The notes below the pieces were generated by a model. It was not told the origin of the DNA and searched no databases. It saw nothing but the letters and a program-made list of their open reading frames with translations. Both the position numbers and the translations under genes were made by a program. 64,000 bases of DNA from Diorhabda sublineata (lineage: Eukaryota; Arthropoda; Insecta; Coleoptera; Chrysomelidae), in NCBI RefSeq assembly GCF_026230105.1, contig NC_079479.1:11853734-11917733 (forward strand). The letters are read 5' to 3'. Shown here piece after piece: positions 12,141 to 25,905 of this stretch (its first letter is position 1; each line of letters starts with the position of its first letter).

Positions 12141-15100
12141 ATGGTACATTTGTTTTAATATTATTTTCCACTGTTAATTGATTTTATATTCCAGAGGAGA
12201 AGTTCAGCACCTAGTCAAAAATTTAGAACTGAGGATTTAATTTCACAGAAAAACAATTTTGTGACTCCATTAACAAATAAGAGAACTAGAAACAGGTCTA
12301 ATGATAATCAAACTGTTAAACGTACCGCTCTATCACCTCTTAATACTGAAATTGTATTCCTTTCAGACCATGTAAGCTTAAATTGAAATTATATTTTCAT
12401 TTGACTTATATTCTACGTATGGAAAATACTTTTCAGGAAGAAATTATTAAGAAATTGTCCAAACCTTTTAAATGCCCTGTTCCAAATTATGAAGGGTCAA
12501 GATCCACCAAAAATTTAGGGATTCGACGTCCGCAAGTAAAAAGAGCACTTTATGATCCCAATACACCCAATGCGCTTGTATTGTATTCTCCACCAGAAGT
12601 ATCTGAACATGATAAATTGAAAAAAGATGGGTAGGTTACCTACTACTTCTTGTATTTGAATTATTCCATCGAAATTCAAATGCTGTTTTAAAATTATTAC
12701 TACCTAATAACGATTAATAGCTTTATGCATTACGGAATACACATATTTTGTATACCAAGTTATTTTATAAACCTTTCCACTATGATTAATTTATTCTTCC
12801 ATGTGTTACAATTTTCAGAACAGTACTAGTTCATGTAGTTGTTGATCCTCAATTAGGAAATATTTTACGTCCTCATCAGAGAGAAGTAAGTTTAATATTT
12901 TATATTCACTTTAATTAATATGATTATAGGTATAGTACAGATTAAACGCATTTTAAAAAATGAGTAAATAGTATGACACTTTCTCTACGAAATAAAATAA
13001 ACACATCCATTTGTTATCTTGGAATATATTTGAATATAACCCCTTAATGCACAATTTTTTTGAAAAAACCAGCCCAAAAAAATAAATTTTGACAGACTTT
13101 TATTCCATGAAAAGGCCTTATTTTACTCTTGAATAGATAAGTCATAGCTTTCAATTCCATGTAAATGATAGAAAGTTCACAAGTGACTTAAATCCCAAAA
13201 GCTCTATTGGATTGAACTGAGTGTTGTTATCTGGCTATATCATTACTTGGATTTCAATCTCTTCAAGATAAATTTGGATACTTCTATTGAAATGCAAATG
13301 AGTATTGTTACTCTTGAAAAAAATTGGGGGGAAGGTACATCTTGTGGTTCTAACATGCTCACAATATGCTCATGTGCATTAACATCACTTCTTTGAATGA
13401 TCGCCATGTTGATAAGGCTCTCCATATTAATGCTATCTCTTGATATGCATACATTGATTGTATGCAGTCTTGTTCAAACCTTTAGTTTGCTCTTTTTTAT
13501 CAGATTGGTCTGCTATTGCCAAATAGATAAAATATGGATTCATATGAGGATATCACATTCAACCAGTAATGGTCTTCCCAGTGCAAATGATTTCTAGCAA
13601 AGTGTAATCATAGTCTTTGATGTGCAGAGGTTAATGAAAGTCCAGTTTCATTGATCCTGTAATTTCTCCTATTGCTGGACGTGGCAAAAACCGTTTCTGA
13701 TTGATATCATTATACATCCAGATTACTGACTTGGTCCTGTTTGATTCCTTGTACCTGTTCAATTCTCAATGATCAAGATATCCTCAATTATATCTCATGG
13801 AATTTTTGTACCAATTGTACTTCTCCAATGAATATAATAGCTGAAGTATATCACACCTCCGCTCAAATAGTGTCATAACTAAAAAAATTATAAAATCTCT
13901 TTTATTGTACTACTGGTGCTAGAAAACGTGTCTCAAATAATATCAAGTAAATGGTGTCTATTATGTTTTAATTTTAAAATTAGGTCTCGCACTTGAATAA
14001 AATGATTTTAAAATAAATCATATCTTGCATTTTAGCAAATTTACCTGATGTACAATGCAGCAAAAAGTATTTGTTATTGTCAATATTAAAAAATAGATTT
14101 ATAACAGGTAAAGATATTGAAAATTACACCAGTAAAAGAATTCTAAACTTATTTTGATAAAATTTTTAACCAAATATAAATTATGTGTTAATTTTAATTA
14201 GGAAAGTGATGTAACGTTTCTGAGGTAAATTAAAATTAAAATTGTAAAGTTAATTTGAAACTTACAACTTTATTATACCACAATTATCACACTGATTACA
14301 ACACTGCTAACATTTTAGTAATCACTTCACTTCATACAGCCCTTGTATTTTTCGCTATGTATCTTCAATATTTCACTATTCACTCTAATGTTCGTAGGAT
14401 TTTCTGTGTATATTAATAGCCACTTGCTCCAGAGGCATCTATATCTATATACCTGTCCAGGTATATTGCATCATAAAAATATTAAATTTATTTGGTAACA
14501 ATATTTATGTATAAATATTTTTAGGGAGTTAAGTTTATGTATGATTGTGTGACGGGAGTCCAAATACCTGGCTCTTATGGATGTATCATGGCAGATGAAA
14601 TGGGTTTAGGTAAAACATTACAGTGTATAACTTTACTATGGACTTTAGTTAAACAAGGACCTGAAGCAAAACCACTGATAGAGAAAGGAATAATAGTATG
14701 TCCAAGTTCATTAGTAAAAAATTGGAGCAATGAAATTAATAAGGTAATAATCATTTATAATGAGCAATAATGATCATTTGACAGTGTGTAAGACAAAGTA
14801 AAAGGTTTTTATTTTAGTGGTTGAAAGGTCGGCTGTCATCTATGATTATGGACGGTGGTGCAGATGGTAAGAAAAAACTGCTACAATTCATGCAAGGAAA
14901 AGGGATGACGGCCATACCTGTTCTCATAATATCTTATGAAACGTTTCGCATGCATGCTGATATTTTACATAAAGGTGAAATAGGATTGGTGCTTTGTGAT
15001 GAAGGTCACAGGTATTATACTTGGTTTATTAATTTTAAACCAAACCCCTGTATATTAGTATTCAGTGTTGGTGGAGATTTCGTGCTTCTTTTGTACCTGA

Positions 15101-18100
15101 GATTTCTGTTCTTTCCTTCTCCCGCTAATCTTTTCATTTTCATTAGGTTTTGGTTTTTACTTAGCCTATCTACTTTCTTCCCTTGATTGTATGTGTTTTC
15201 TTAAAAGGTCAGTAGTTTTTTCATCAAAATTTGGAATTTCAGGTTAAAAAATTGTGAAAATCAAACCTATCGGGCACTAATGGGCCTTAACGCTAAAAGG
15301 AGGGTATTACTTAGTGGTACTCCCATACAGAATGATTTATTGGAATATTTCAGTTTGATTCACTTTGTAAATGAAGGATTATTAGGCAGTGCTTCCGAAT
15401 TTAAGAAGAAATTCGAAAATTACATTCTGAGAGGTTAGTACTATAAGTAATTATTTTATTCATATTTCAAATCTATAGCTAGTCTACTAAAAAATAGTAA
15501 TCCGATTTGCAAGGAAAATTTGTATCAAATTTATTGAAGCAAGTTCACTCATACATTTCTTATTAAGTTCTTGCTGTATCACATGGTCCTTTAGAATTGT
15601 AAGGTATTAAGATGCACTAATGTATATTTAAAACTAGAACTTGATCATTTTCAATAAAAGAGAAATATATTAAATAACCTGAAATTAGGTTGAATCTTTC
15701 TAGAAATGCTTCCGATTGTTGCTACTTAAACCCGTGGGGCCACATTCTGTTTATTGGGATAAAGTAAAAATTGTTATAAATACTCGGCATGAGGAATTCC
15801 CCTCAGTAACATGAGTAACTATTCTTGTAATTTTGTGATCACTGTATTTTCACTAATGTTTATTACTATTTAGAATTAATAGCAAGAACTATTCAATGTA
15901 AATTATTATATGAGAGATACATCATAAAATGTAAATATTCTGAAAGGAAGTGTCATATCCTATTCAGTTATTTTAGATACATGCCTTTAAAATCTATTGA
16001 TTATGAAATAACAAGATATTTGGAGCATCTTTTGTGTCAAGTCTATTGGAAAATGGGGTTACTAAATAATCACTTTTATTGAAAACATATTTTATTTGAT
16101 GTGAATACTTTGTTAGGCGGATTGAATGTAGATAACTTAAATTTTTTCTCAAGTAGTAGATTTACTTAATTAATTATTCTGAAAGTACTTATACTAACTG
16201 ACTGTCTTTATGAAAATATTATTAGTGTTCTCCAGATGTTTAAAATATCAAATCCATTTATATGTTGAAATATAAAGATTTGAATACCTATTTACTTATC
16301 TTCTGTTCTTTTCACCCTTAATAGGTGTTTGATAAGGATCCCTCCTTTGTTAGTCAATCTGTTTTTTAAGACATATGTTTACCAATTCAGCAGTTTTTTT
16401 AACAACCACTGATTATTTTATTATTCTTGAAAGTATTACTGGCGATAATATTTTTATTGACTAATATTACTTGATATTTTAGGACAAGATTCAACTGCTA
16501 CAGATTTAGAGCGACAGCATGCTTCAGAGCGTCTTACAGAATTAACTAATATAGTAAATAAGTGTCTTATTCGTCGTACTTCTTCGCTTTTAACAAAATA
16601 TTTACCAGTTAAATTTGAAATGATCATCATCTGTCAGCTAACACCTTTACAGAAACAACTTTATATCAACTATATAAATTCGGAATCAATAAGACGTTCC
16701 GTAAACGACATAGACTCTAAAAATACCTTAAGTACTTTAGCGAGTATTACTACTTTGAAAAAGCTATGTAATCATCCAGATCTAGTACTAGAAAAAATTT
16801 TGGAAGGATCAGAAGGATTTGAGAAGAGTAGGAATATTTTACCGCAAAAGAAAGGACCGAACGATGTAAGGCCTGAACTTTCTGGGAAATTAATGTTGTT
16901 AGATTGTTTTCTCGCAAATCTTAAAGCGAATTATAGCGATAAAATTGTTTTAGTTTCGAATTATACTCAAACATTGGATTTGTTTGAAGTGTTATGCAAA
17001 ATAAGGTAAGTAAAGTACATTTATTTTTATTTAATATTGGGGCAGATTGAAAGAGCATGACTTTTTGCATAAAAAGTTTCTTTAGAGGTTTATACACTTT
17101 GATCAACATTTGTTTAATTTTTTTTAACGCCTCACCCCTCCCTATCCCATTTCTACTAATTTACATTATTTTTATCGCTAATTTTATTAAACAAATTCTA
17201 GAAACGTCACATATAGTATTTATTATTTTTAGAGGTTATTTGTATGTGCGATTGGATGGTTCAATGTCGATAAAAAAACGAGCGAAAGTGGTTGAAAATT
17301 TTAACAATCCCGAATCGAACGAATTTATTTTTATGTTAAGTTCAAAAGCTGGGGGTTGTGGTCTCAATTTAATTGGTGCCAATCGATTGATAATGTTCGA
17401 TCCAGACTGGAATCCTGCTAATGACGATCAAGCAATGGCCAGAGTTTGGAGAGACGGCCAACAGAAACCATGTTATATATATAGATTTTTAGCGGTAAGT
17501 AAATTGTACTTTTTACAGTTCTGGAGGGAAAATTGTCTGGATTTTGTATTACAATTTTTTTTTCATAGAAAAAATATAGTACAGGGAAATATTGGTGGCC
17601 AGAATTTGTCATTTATGTTTTGTCACATCCTAAAGGCCGAGCCTTCCTTGTAGCCACTGGTTCCTATTTAACAGTTGTTTTCTGAAAGTATTATTTCTCT
17701 TTCGAAGATGTTAATATCATGAAACACAACCATATATGTGTTTCATAACCTATAAGTTTTGTTTTTCTTTCATAATTATTTTGAATAAATTCGTTTCTTT
17801 TTCAATTTCTATCACAACTCGTTTATTAATTTTCCTAAATATTTCTACATTTCCATCACCTCTATTATTATATAACTCTAGCTTTGCAGTCATATATTAG
17901 AACTACAAAACAAAATTCCAAGTTTCTAGTTACTCAATATGTTAAACTTCTTGAGAAAGGATTGTTTTGATGTTCACACTTTTCTTTTGCTCTCTTTGAT
18001 AACTTGACTTCACCAATGGTAATTATAGTCTGCCATGAACTACTTATATATTTATCCACTTTAATAACTTTCATTTAATGAACAAGTGTGCTACCCAAGT

Positions 18101-21100
18101 GGTCTATTTTTTCTCTATATTCAAACAAACATCAAATACAAAAATCGAAGCTGTTTTAATAAGAAAGGCCCGAATTGAATTAAGATGAGTTAGTCATTGG
18201 TTGAAACAATTTAAATTTCAATACGTATAAAACCAGTTAAATGACAAAGCTCTAGAGAAAATAATTTATAATATGCAAATAAAACTACTAACAATGCAAC
18301 ACTATTGCAGTTATATGCAGTGATGTGTCTGAGTCATTGAATATAATTTTTACTGTTACTGAATTGCATAAGTTTTGTTTTTGCTTCATTAAAGTTAAGT
18401 GTCAATAATTGTCTATTCATCATTATCAGAATATATTTGTAATTTAGGTTTCTTCATCGCTCTATTTTATAAGATGTGAGGTTTAAGTTTTACAATATAG
18501 ACATTTAGAAATATTCATGAAATTTTGTTTGCAATTTCACACTGCATGCTCATTTTCGTACGCGAATGCATAGAAATTGTTATATAAAGATTACGATAAA
18601 TTGGCTTTATAAAAATACAACCCAGAAATTAACTATAAATTAGGTCAGTAAGATAAAAGTGTAATTGAAGAAAATATCGAACACACACTAGTAGAAGTAT
18701 ATCAAATACAAAATTTTCTTGAAGCAAGCAGTGGTTCGTAGCAATTATCCAGGACAAATACATTCCAAACATTCACGTGCTGGTAAAAACATTTCAATGG
18801 TTATGATTATGCATTAAATCACCCAATCAAACAGTGCTATTTCAGAGACCTCACTCTAGTGACAAATTCAAAAGTGGAAATAAATTGTTGTAATAGAGTT
18901 CTGTGAATAAATTGAATACCAGATTAACCTCGTCAGTATAATCGACAATTCTATCAACTAAGAGACAAAATACTGCTGACAATCAGTTTGAGCATTCTTT
19001 TAAATAATAATTTTCTGATAACCATCAAAGAATATTGTCACATATCAAAGAATTAATCAATTTATTATTAATTTCTACCTTGAAATACCTTTCTAATTGT
19101 TTATTAGATATTACTTTTTGTATTCAATTCCACCAGTATTTGATCATTATTTCTTACTTAGTTCTGTGCTGGAATTTTTAGGCTGGTTCAATTGAAGAGA
19201 AAATTTTCCAAAGACAGGCCCATAAAAAGGCTCTAAGTTCAACGGTGGTGGATATGAACGAAGAAACTGCCAGACATTTTAGCATTGCAGAACTTAGGGA
19301 CCTATTTAAATTGGAAGATACTGATTCAGATACACATGCGAGGCTCAAATGTAAACGGTGCTTAAATCGAATTCAAGTTAAGAATCCTCCCGATGAAGCA
19401 GATTGCACAGACGATTTATCGATGTGGTATCATTGTTGGGACAAAAAAGGCTTAGCAGATATGGTAAATAATAATTCATAACTATTATTCTTTAGAGGTT
19501 CAACTTTAGATGGAAAATTTTTAAATTTTGGCAAGATATCGAGTTTTGAGGATTTAGAGCTTATTTTGTTGTAAAGCTAAGAGAAATTGGTTGAAAGTGA
19601 GGATACTGAAAATGAATTCAATATTCAGTTTATTTTTTGATATATCTGCTATTCTTCTAGATGAAATTTTGTTATAATTATATAATTCTATTTGAAAAGC
19701 ATAGTTTTCTGATCTTCCTTTCATTCATTTTTCAGTAAGATCTAAAAACCTTCATACTTACATTATATGTGCTCAAAAATTTCTATTCAAGAAACATTTT
19801 CAAGCATCCTTTGAAAATAATTTTTACCCAAAATCATTACCTTGTAAAATCCGAAAATACACAACTCTAGTAAAATAATATGTGCGAAAATCAAAGTTTA
19901 TTTTTATTATAGCTTCCAATTAAAATCAGTAGGCTATCATAAATGATAAACCTCTCTTATGATTATGCTGCCTCCATCTACTTCGATCCCTCATATCCCA
20001 TGTCCAATACTAAATTCCAAGAGTTTTTAGATTTTTCACGACATTGTTCCTCCATTTGAGTCTGGGCTTACCTATTGACAATTTGCTCCATATTCTTGTA
20101 ATCTGGACACTCTGAACATATCAAGCTCTAAGCTTTTAGACTTTTATTTCATTATTATATATCATTATCTATGTCTGGTTATTATATATGCTTTCTTGTT
20201 TTTTGTTTGCTCAAAATTTATATTGGCTAATTAATTCATCTACTGTAGGCACTTATATTCTTGATATTTTCCATTCGAAACGTTGTAATAGTACACGACT
20301 CCAGAAAAATTGAGATTAGTGGTTTAATTTTGAATATTTTTAAATGAAATATTTAATTTTCAAACGTTATAAAGTCATCAATCTTTTACGGCTTTGCAAA
20401 ATATGTAATGTAAAGTGCAAGAAATGGATTGTTTATCTTAAAATCATTTTGTTTATGCCACACAGCTCTGTAACTTAATTAGAACTTGAAAATGAAGTAT
20501 AATCTAGTCGAAATAATAATATCACCCCGAAATTTGTCCTACAGCTCAAATGATGATTGAAAAAGGCTTCTTATATGTATAAATAGTATAAAAATTCCAA
20601 GTCGCACAAAACTCGATTCCTAGAGCATTAAGCAGGTCTGAAGAACTAAGTAAATGATACAAAGCAGGATCAATTCTTGCCATTTCATGAGACAAAGTCT
20701 TGTAACGTATATCTTAAAGTATGACTACAGTTTGCTAGAGATCATTTTAAAAGATCACTAGTGGTCGATTATGATCCCAGATGTTACCTAATTGGTAATA
20801 ATCGGCGTATCCTAGTATACAAAAAAGTTGAAAACAGATTTTCGCAAATCTGTCTGGAACCCGGGTATTAATATAATGACAGATTAGTAATAATATGGGA
20901 TGTCATTAAAATGTATAGTCACATGTGCATTACTATTATTAGGTTATCTTAATTATTACAGGTATATTGTTAACATTTCAAAATCAAGTGTCATATATTT
21001 CGTTTGTAAGAGAAAATATTCTTTTATGCCTAGTATTACTCGAGCGCATATGGCAAAAATCGTATAAAATTACCTTTTAAAGATGTAAATCTGAATAATA

Positions 21101-22258
21101 GTGTAATAACGTAACAGTCAATACCCCAATCCAATAGAGGATGTAATAGGAAGGAAATAAGAAAAGCAAACGCATCTTAATTATTTTTTGATTTTGGTCC
21201 AACCTCTTTTGTACATTTTTCAAATCCCTTCAATAGAGTTATTTTTTGACATTAAAAAATCGAAATTTTGCATTAATATTTCTGGTGAGTCTGTTTTGTT
21301 CTGTGATCGTACAAGATTTTGAGCTGCATATGTTATGACACATCATATTATACACATTATACAAATATGTAAATTCAGATTTTTGAGTATATAGCCAGCA
21401 GTTTTTGGAATGTATGATAGCACTGATTCTTTTTTTGATACTTGTATATATTTCACTCCCTACCTCATAGTCATATGGTAAAGTGGCTGGTAATTGGAAA
21501 CTCGAAACTATATAAATACATGTATATTATATATGGAAATGATAGTCTTGAATGTCTTGATGTCGTCTCCATATGCCAAAATCATATTTGCGCCCTAATC
21601 AGTTTTATATTGGCCATCACTAGTAATGTGGAACTTTTCCATCTTGTACTTCTCGAGTCTGACCATAGCTTTCGAATTATTTACATTTTTTAGTTAACTT
21701 CATAATCATGTTTATACCTCGAAACTATATAAATACATGTATATTATATATGGAAATGATAGTCTTGAATGTCTTGATGTCGTCTCCATATGCCAAAATC
21801 ATATTTGCGCCCTAATCAGTTTTATATTGGCCATCACTAGTAATGTGGAACTTTTCCATCTTGTACTTCTCGAGTCTGACCATAGCTTTCGAATTATTTA
21901 CATTTTTTAGTTAACTTCATAATCATGTTTATACCTTCCATTGCAAACTACACACTATTCCTTACATTGCTGTTATTAAATAGTATAACACTAGAATTAT
22001 ACCAAATGAAGTTAAAAATAGCACATTAATATTTTCACTGATCGCCTGTGTAAATTGAGTGAGATATACTATTGATTTCCACGTTTTTATTTTTAGGTTC
22101 TAAAACAAATATGGGATATGTCAAAATACATTTCGTTTGTATTTCACCAGAGATCTGCAAAACAAGAAATTTCTTCTGTGAAAATTGTAGAAGAAGATCC
22201 AGACTATGATGAAAAAGAGAATGACTACAGTGATAAGGATTCTGATTATTCCGATTAA
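12141..22258 (+). CDS. RAD54L: DNA repair and recombination protein RAD54-like (SWI2/SNF2 translocase)
   Basis: RAD54 is a nuclear ATP-dependent DNA translocase that works with RAD51 in homologous recombination (homology search, strand invasion, removal of RAD51 from duplex DNA). Eleven coding exons join in phase: 12141-12143, 12195-12371, 12437-12630, 12819-12885, 14525-14743, 14818-15011, 15243-15433, 16483-17005, 17233-17494, 19182-19463, 22097-22258. They total 757 residues against 747 in human. Motifs, in order: [10 protein letters not shown]-terminus, [14 protein letters not shown], Walker A GLGKT (174-178), DEGH (281-284), SGTPIQND (309-316), and helicase C with [15 protein letters not shown] (about 559-573) and [11 protein letters not shown] (about 589-599). 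A C-terminal CKRC/WYHCWDK segment follows, as in RAD54 proper. The very acidic C-terminus ([26 protein letters not shown]) looks lineage-specific. The start is an ATG that is itself the whole coding part of exon 1. The Drosophila orthologue is okra. Confidence 0.95.
12886..14524 (+). other. RAD54 intron 4 (1.6 kb)
   Basis: Intron between exons 4 and 5 (GTAAGT donor at 12886, TTTTTAG acceptor ending 14524). It holds moderately complex sequence at 13000-13850 with short minus- and plus-strand open stretches (13243-13597). These look repeat-derived, but I could not assign a family. Confidence 0.5.
17495..19181 (+). other. RAD54 intron 9 (1.7 kb)
   Basis: Intron with GTAAGT donor at 17495 and TTTTTAG acceptor ending 19181. 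The open stretch that reads through the donor is a continuation into the intron. No element was recognised inside. Confidence 0.6.
19464..22096 (+). other. RAD54 intron 10 (2.6 kb)
   Basis: Intron with GTAAAT donor at 19464 and TTTTTAG acceptor ending 22096. It holds the 217-bp tandem duplication described separately. Sequence at about 19930-20110 has more mixed base composition and may be an old interspersed repeat; no protein match was seen. Confidence 0.6.
21501..21934. repeat. Perfect 217-bp tandem duplication
   Basis: Copy 1 spans 21501-21717 and copy 2 spans 21718-21934. Both begin CTCGAAACTATATAAATACA and run through TGTCTTGATGTCGTCTCC to the same AATCATGTTTATAC end. I read no difference between the copies, so the duplication is recent or is an assembly artefact. 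It lies wholly within RAD54 intron 10. Confidence 0.9.
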
Positions 22259-23280
22259 TTTGTTTGGATTAAAAATGTCAAATACACCAATGTGATATTC
22301 AAATTTCATATTATAAACTTTCAAATATATATTTATTTCAAATATTAATGTTACAAAAAAATACAATAAGGTATAATGTTTTTTAAAAAATTAATTTTAA
22401 TTTGTAGATAGATTTATATGTTCCTGCTCTTTCTTATTCCTATTATTTGCGTTATTGTTAAATTTAAAACATAATTATTGGAAGAAATTACAAAAAAAGA
22501 GACCAGTTATAGACTCCCAGTCGAATGCTTGACTACAGTTTTTTATTTTCTTTATTTCTCTTTCCAAGTGATTTTTCCGTAAAAAACAGAATGGTTTCAG
22601 TTCCGTGAAGAGAGTTTGGACCCCCTTTTCCATGTATCCTAAATTTTCTGATAGGTTCATGTATCAATATATACAATTTTAAACAACGTAAGTTTTCTAC
22701 TTCAATTATATCAAGTTGAACCTCGAGTAAGTTTTAAGGCCACTTCACTCAGTTTCCCATTTTGGTAGCAAACTTGAAAAATATGGTTCAATGCAATGAG
22801 TGTCTACTCTGTACAATAGCATACCAACTATACTTAAATGAACATAGCTTATAGATTATATAATTATAATTTTTATCTAAATCAAGTTCCATGGTAATTC
22901 AACTTTTTCATATAAATACATGGAAAAAGTTTATCTTTTAAAAATTACATTTTTCAATATATGACATCGTAATAACATAGTTCAAATCTTTACCGGGCAT
23001 GTGATTCCACTGATACATTTACGTTTATACAAATTAATAAACACAATGTGATGAAGATAAATAGGGCTGTTATGTTCCTCATATCAAAGCTGTTCAACCT
23101 ATACAGCTTATCTTCATGGCTTCAAAAAAAGTTATATATACTTTTATTTATTTCAACAATCAATCAAATAACAGAACAAATCTAGAGAAGTCACTGACAA
23201 CCAAAATTTTTAAATTCGCACTAATATGTATGCTTGCAATGACGAGGTATTTTAGAATTCAAACTTTATTCTTCCCTACT
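22259..23280. other. RAD54 3' flank and intergenic stretch
   Basis: Contains the RAD54 3' UTR; the exact polyadenylation site was not defined. The sequence is otherwise AT-rich. A 61-codon minus-strand open stretch at 22660-22475 has balanced composition but matches no family I know, so it is left uncalled. Confidence 0.4.
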
Positions 23281-23289
23281 CAGGATCTC

Positions 23290-24420
23290 GTCAAAGTCTG
23301 TAAAGAAAGTATTATGGTTGTAGATTGGATCTAGTTGCAAAGAAACTTTCTTAAAGGAGCACTTTATTGGCCTCTTTATTAACTTCGATTTCAGTATGAC
23401 TAAGAACCCAGACTAAGGGCCGGTGTATCAATTGCAATGTTTTTTCTGTAGTTAAGTATCCGTTTGATAATATTAACCTGCAGATAAAGTTCCAGTTGGG
23501 TTTTTCTTCTATATTTTATCCACTAGTTTAGCAGCTTACTTACCTTACCTTACAAGGTATGTTGGTGTTAGTGATAAATAAATATAACAAACAGAAATTT
23601 TATTTAAATTCTAGTTCATTAATCTATAAGTGATATAATAATTTAATTTTTATTTTGATATGATGGATTTTGTTGATTAGTTATTGGATAGGTATGAGGA
23701 TATTAATCTTGTGGAATTCCTTTTAACACGAGAAAGCGGCCTTATGTAGTAAGGGAAAGAATGGATAACTTAAAGAAGTGGATTGTGCGTGATTTTCATG
23801 CTAAATTCAATCATTTCTTTTATTTTCTATTATAATCTTCTGCTTGTTAACAAGTATCAAGAGTTGATATCTCTTTTCGAGAGTAAAAATACTGTCTCCC
23901 TTTTTAAAATAAATTTCGCTCACAAGAAACTGGTAAAAAGTGTCAAAGCTTACATAGACTGGAAATCGAATTAATTTCAAAAACCAATATTTAGATTCAG
24001 ATGCCAATACTCAAATTGTTCTATGGGTTATGTTCTAGTTAACTGGCTTATATGACAGTTGGAAGTAAGATATAACTATCTCACTATTTAATCAACAGCT
24101 AAAAGTTATCCTGTTACCACAAAACCCAATTTTATATAATAACTTCTAATTAAGACTTATCTCACTTATAAATTGTAATTGATAAACCGTGCCTTAAGAG
24201 ATTATCATTCTTGGTTATATCAAGTTTTCTTTTTCTCTTCCTAGCTTGAATGATGTGGAAGCTCAGTACTTTGATAGCTTTTTGGTTATCAGGATAAATC
24301 CCTGTCAAATATTTAAGTATTAACGCCTGTAAGGCTCTTGGACAGAAGCCTGAGGATTTGGTACCAATTTCTGCAGTGATTTTTGAATCATCCGTGCATT
24401 TAATTGATTTTCATTTGAAA
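23290..24420 (-). mobile_element. LINE RNase H fragment, split by other sequence
   Basis: Minus strand. At about 24400-24220 a frame reads CTDDSKITAEIG followed by LILKYLTGIYPDNQKAIKVLS. This resembles the first half of a LINE RNase H domain (YTDGSK, then the AEVYAI and YSDSQAA contexts). At about 23440-23350 a second piece reads LVWVLSHTEIEVNKEANKV, like the WVPGHxGIxGNExAD segment of the second half. Between them lie about 750 bp without RNase H signature, presumably an insertion or a rearrangement. All conserved acidic positions are degraded. Confidence 0.5.
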
Positions 24421-24429
24421 GTTTGGGTA

Positions 24430-25905
24430 GTGTGTTTCCTCACCTGGTCATTCTTTTTTATGAAGCATTTTAGAGTCTATAATTACTTTCTTAATTATTT
24501 AGTAGCCATACATAATTCTTGAAGAAATGGAAAAGCTAAGAAAGAACTAATTAGTCTTTGTCAGCCTTTACCTTATCTAGATATTCTGAAAATTGATACA
24601 GGGACTGACCTGTCTATCACCAGAGACACGTTATCAATTTAAAACCTTTGAACTTAGTCAAGAGATTTCCTCGTGATTATCTGACCTCATTTAGCATGCT
24701 AGATATTGGAATAAAGCATTTTAATCTTAACATACCTATTTAACCTGTCTTTATATACAAGGTGTGTCTTAAGTTTTTATAGATGGATTAAAGTATGACT
24801 TCTGTATATTTTCAAGATTATCAAAATAGAAATTATGACACTTTATCGAATGAAAAACAATTATTTTAATATTGATCCTTTATGACGTTGATATGGATCT
24901 TATCAAAAGTAGAAATCGTATCGTTTTAAATTCGTATTAAAATTTCAAACGAAAAGGTATGTCGTTATGTAGTCGAATAGGGCGAAACCGGTCCACGGAT
25001 GGTACTTCTTGCCATCATCACTCATCTACATCCCGTTTTCCTAGTGGCGCATTTTCTAATATGGAAGCGTCCTCATATATACATCTCACGTTGTATCACC
25101 CTGACATCCGTGGTCATATGGCGCCTACTACAACCACAAATATCGATTGTAGACTTTCATCAAAACCTAGTTTTCTTCAGTTTTTTAAAAAATGTGACCA
25201 TAAATTGACGGGAATCTACATTGAATTAAATTTTACCCTAGTCCACGCGAAATAAAATATTTATTCCAAAATGCACGTGTTCACAAAGCCGCCATATGTT
25301 CAAAAAAGTCCAAGAAAAGGAATGTTTTTTTGTAAGAAAACGAAATATTGTTTGTATAGCAACCAACGACCTAATAGCACGCTTTAAAGCTTAAGGAGCT
25401 TAATAAAGTTTTAAATCTCAACCTTTAAAATGTGCTAATAGTTTGTAACTAAATTCAGTTTTGTTTATCTGAAATTAAAATACCACAGTAATTGGGATTG
25501 CATCGACAAAGTATTTTGAAAATATAAAAACCTATTAGCGCTTAAAAACATTTCTATTTTTACAATATACAGAAAATTACTGGAACTGCTTAATCATAGG
25601 TAAAAGATTTCTATCTAAACTAAATTGTCGTGTAGATCGACACTTTAATTTTGTGTAAAGTGTTTTTTGTTTAAAAAAAATTATAAACTAATTTGAATTA
25701 GTATTCACGTAATCACATCTATATACTGTATTATCTAAGATACAACAACCTTGTTCAGCAGATATGCTTAATCTTATAAATAAATTCGGAAATGCTGGAG
25801 GCAATTTTTTTAGAATGTATAAGATCTACAAATCAGTCAAACACAACAAATCGGTGACGACGGATGTGTTGGTAGTTTCGATATTTACGTTCTTGTTCTC
25901 TAAAA
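24430..25905. other. AIFM3 upstream region
   Basis: Intergenic, mostly AT-rich. At about 24955-25260 there is a patch of mixed composition, open in two overlapping + frames (24959-25255 and 24999-25208), with no recognised domain; it is probably an old repeat. The 5' leader of AIFM3 must lie just before 25906. No core promoter motif was confidently found. Confidence 0.35.

Noticed and set aside
17057..17653. 198-codon open stretch in RAD54
   Set aside because: Only 17233-17494 is exon. The rest is read-through of intron 8 upstream and intron 9 downstream.
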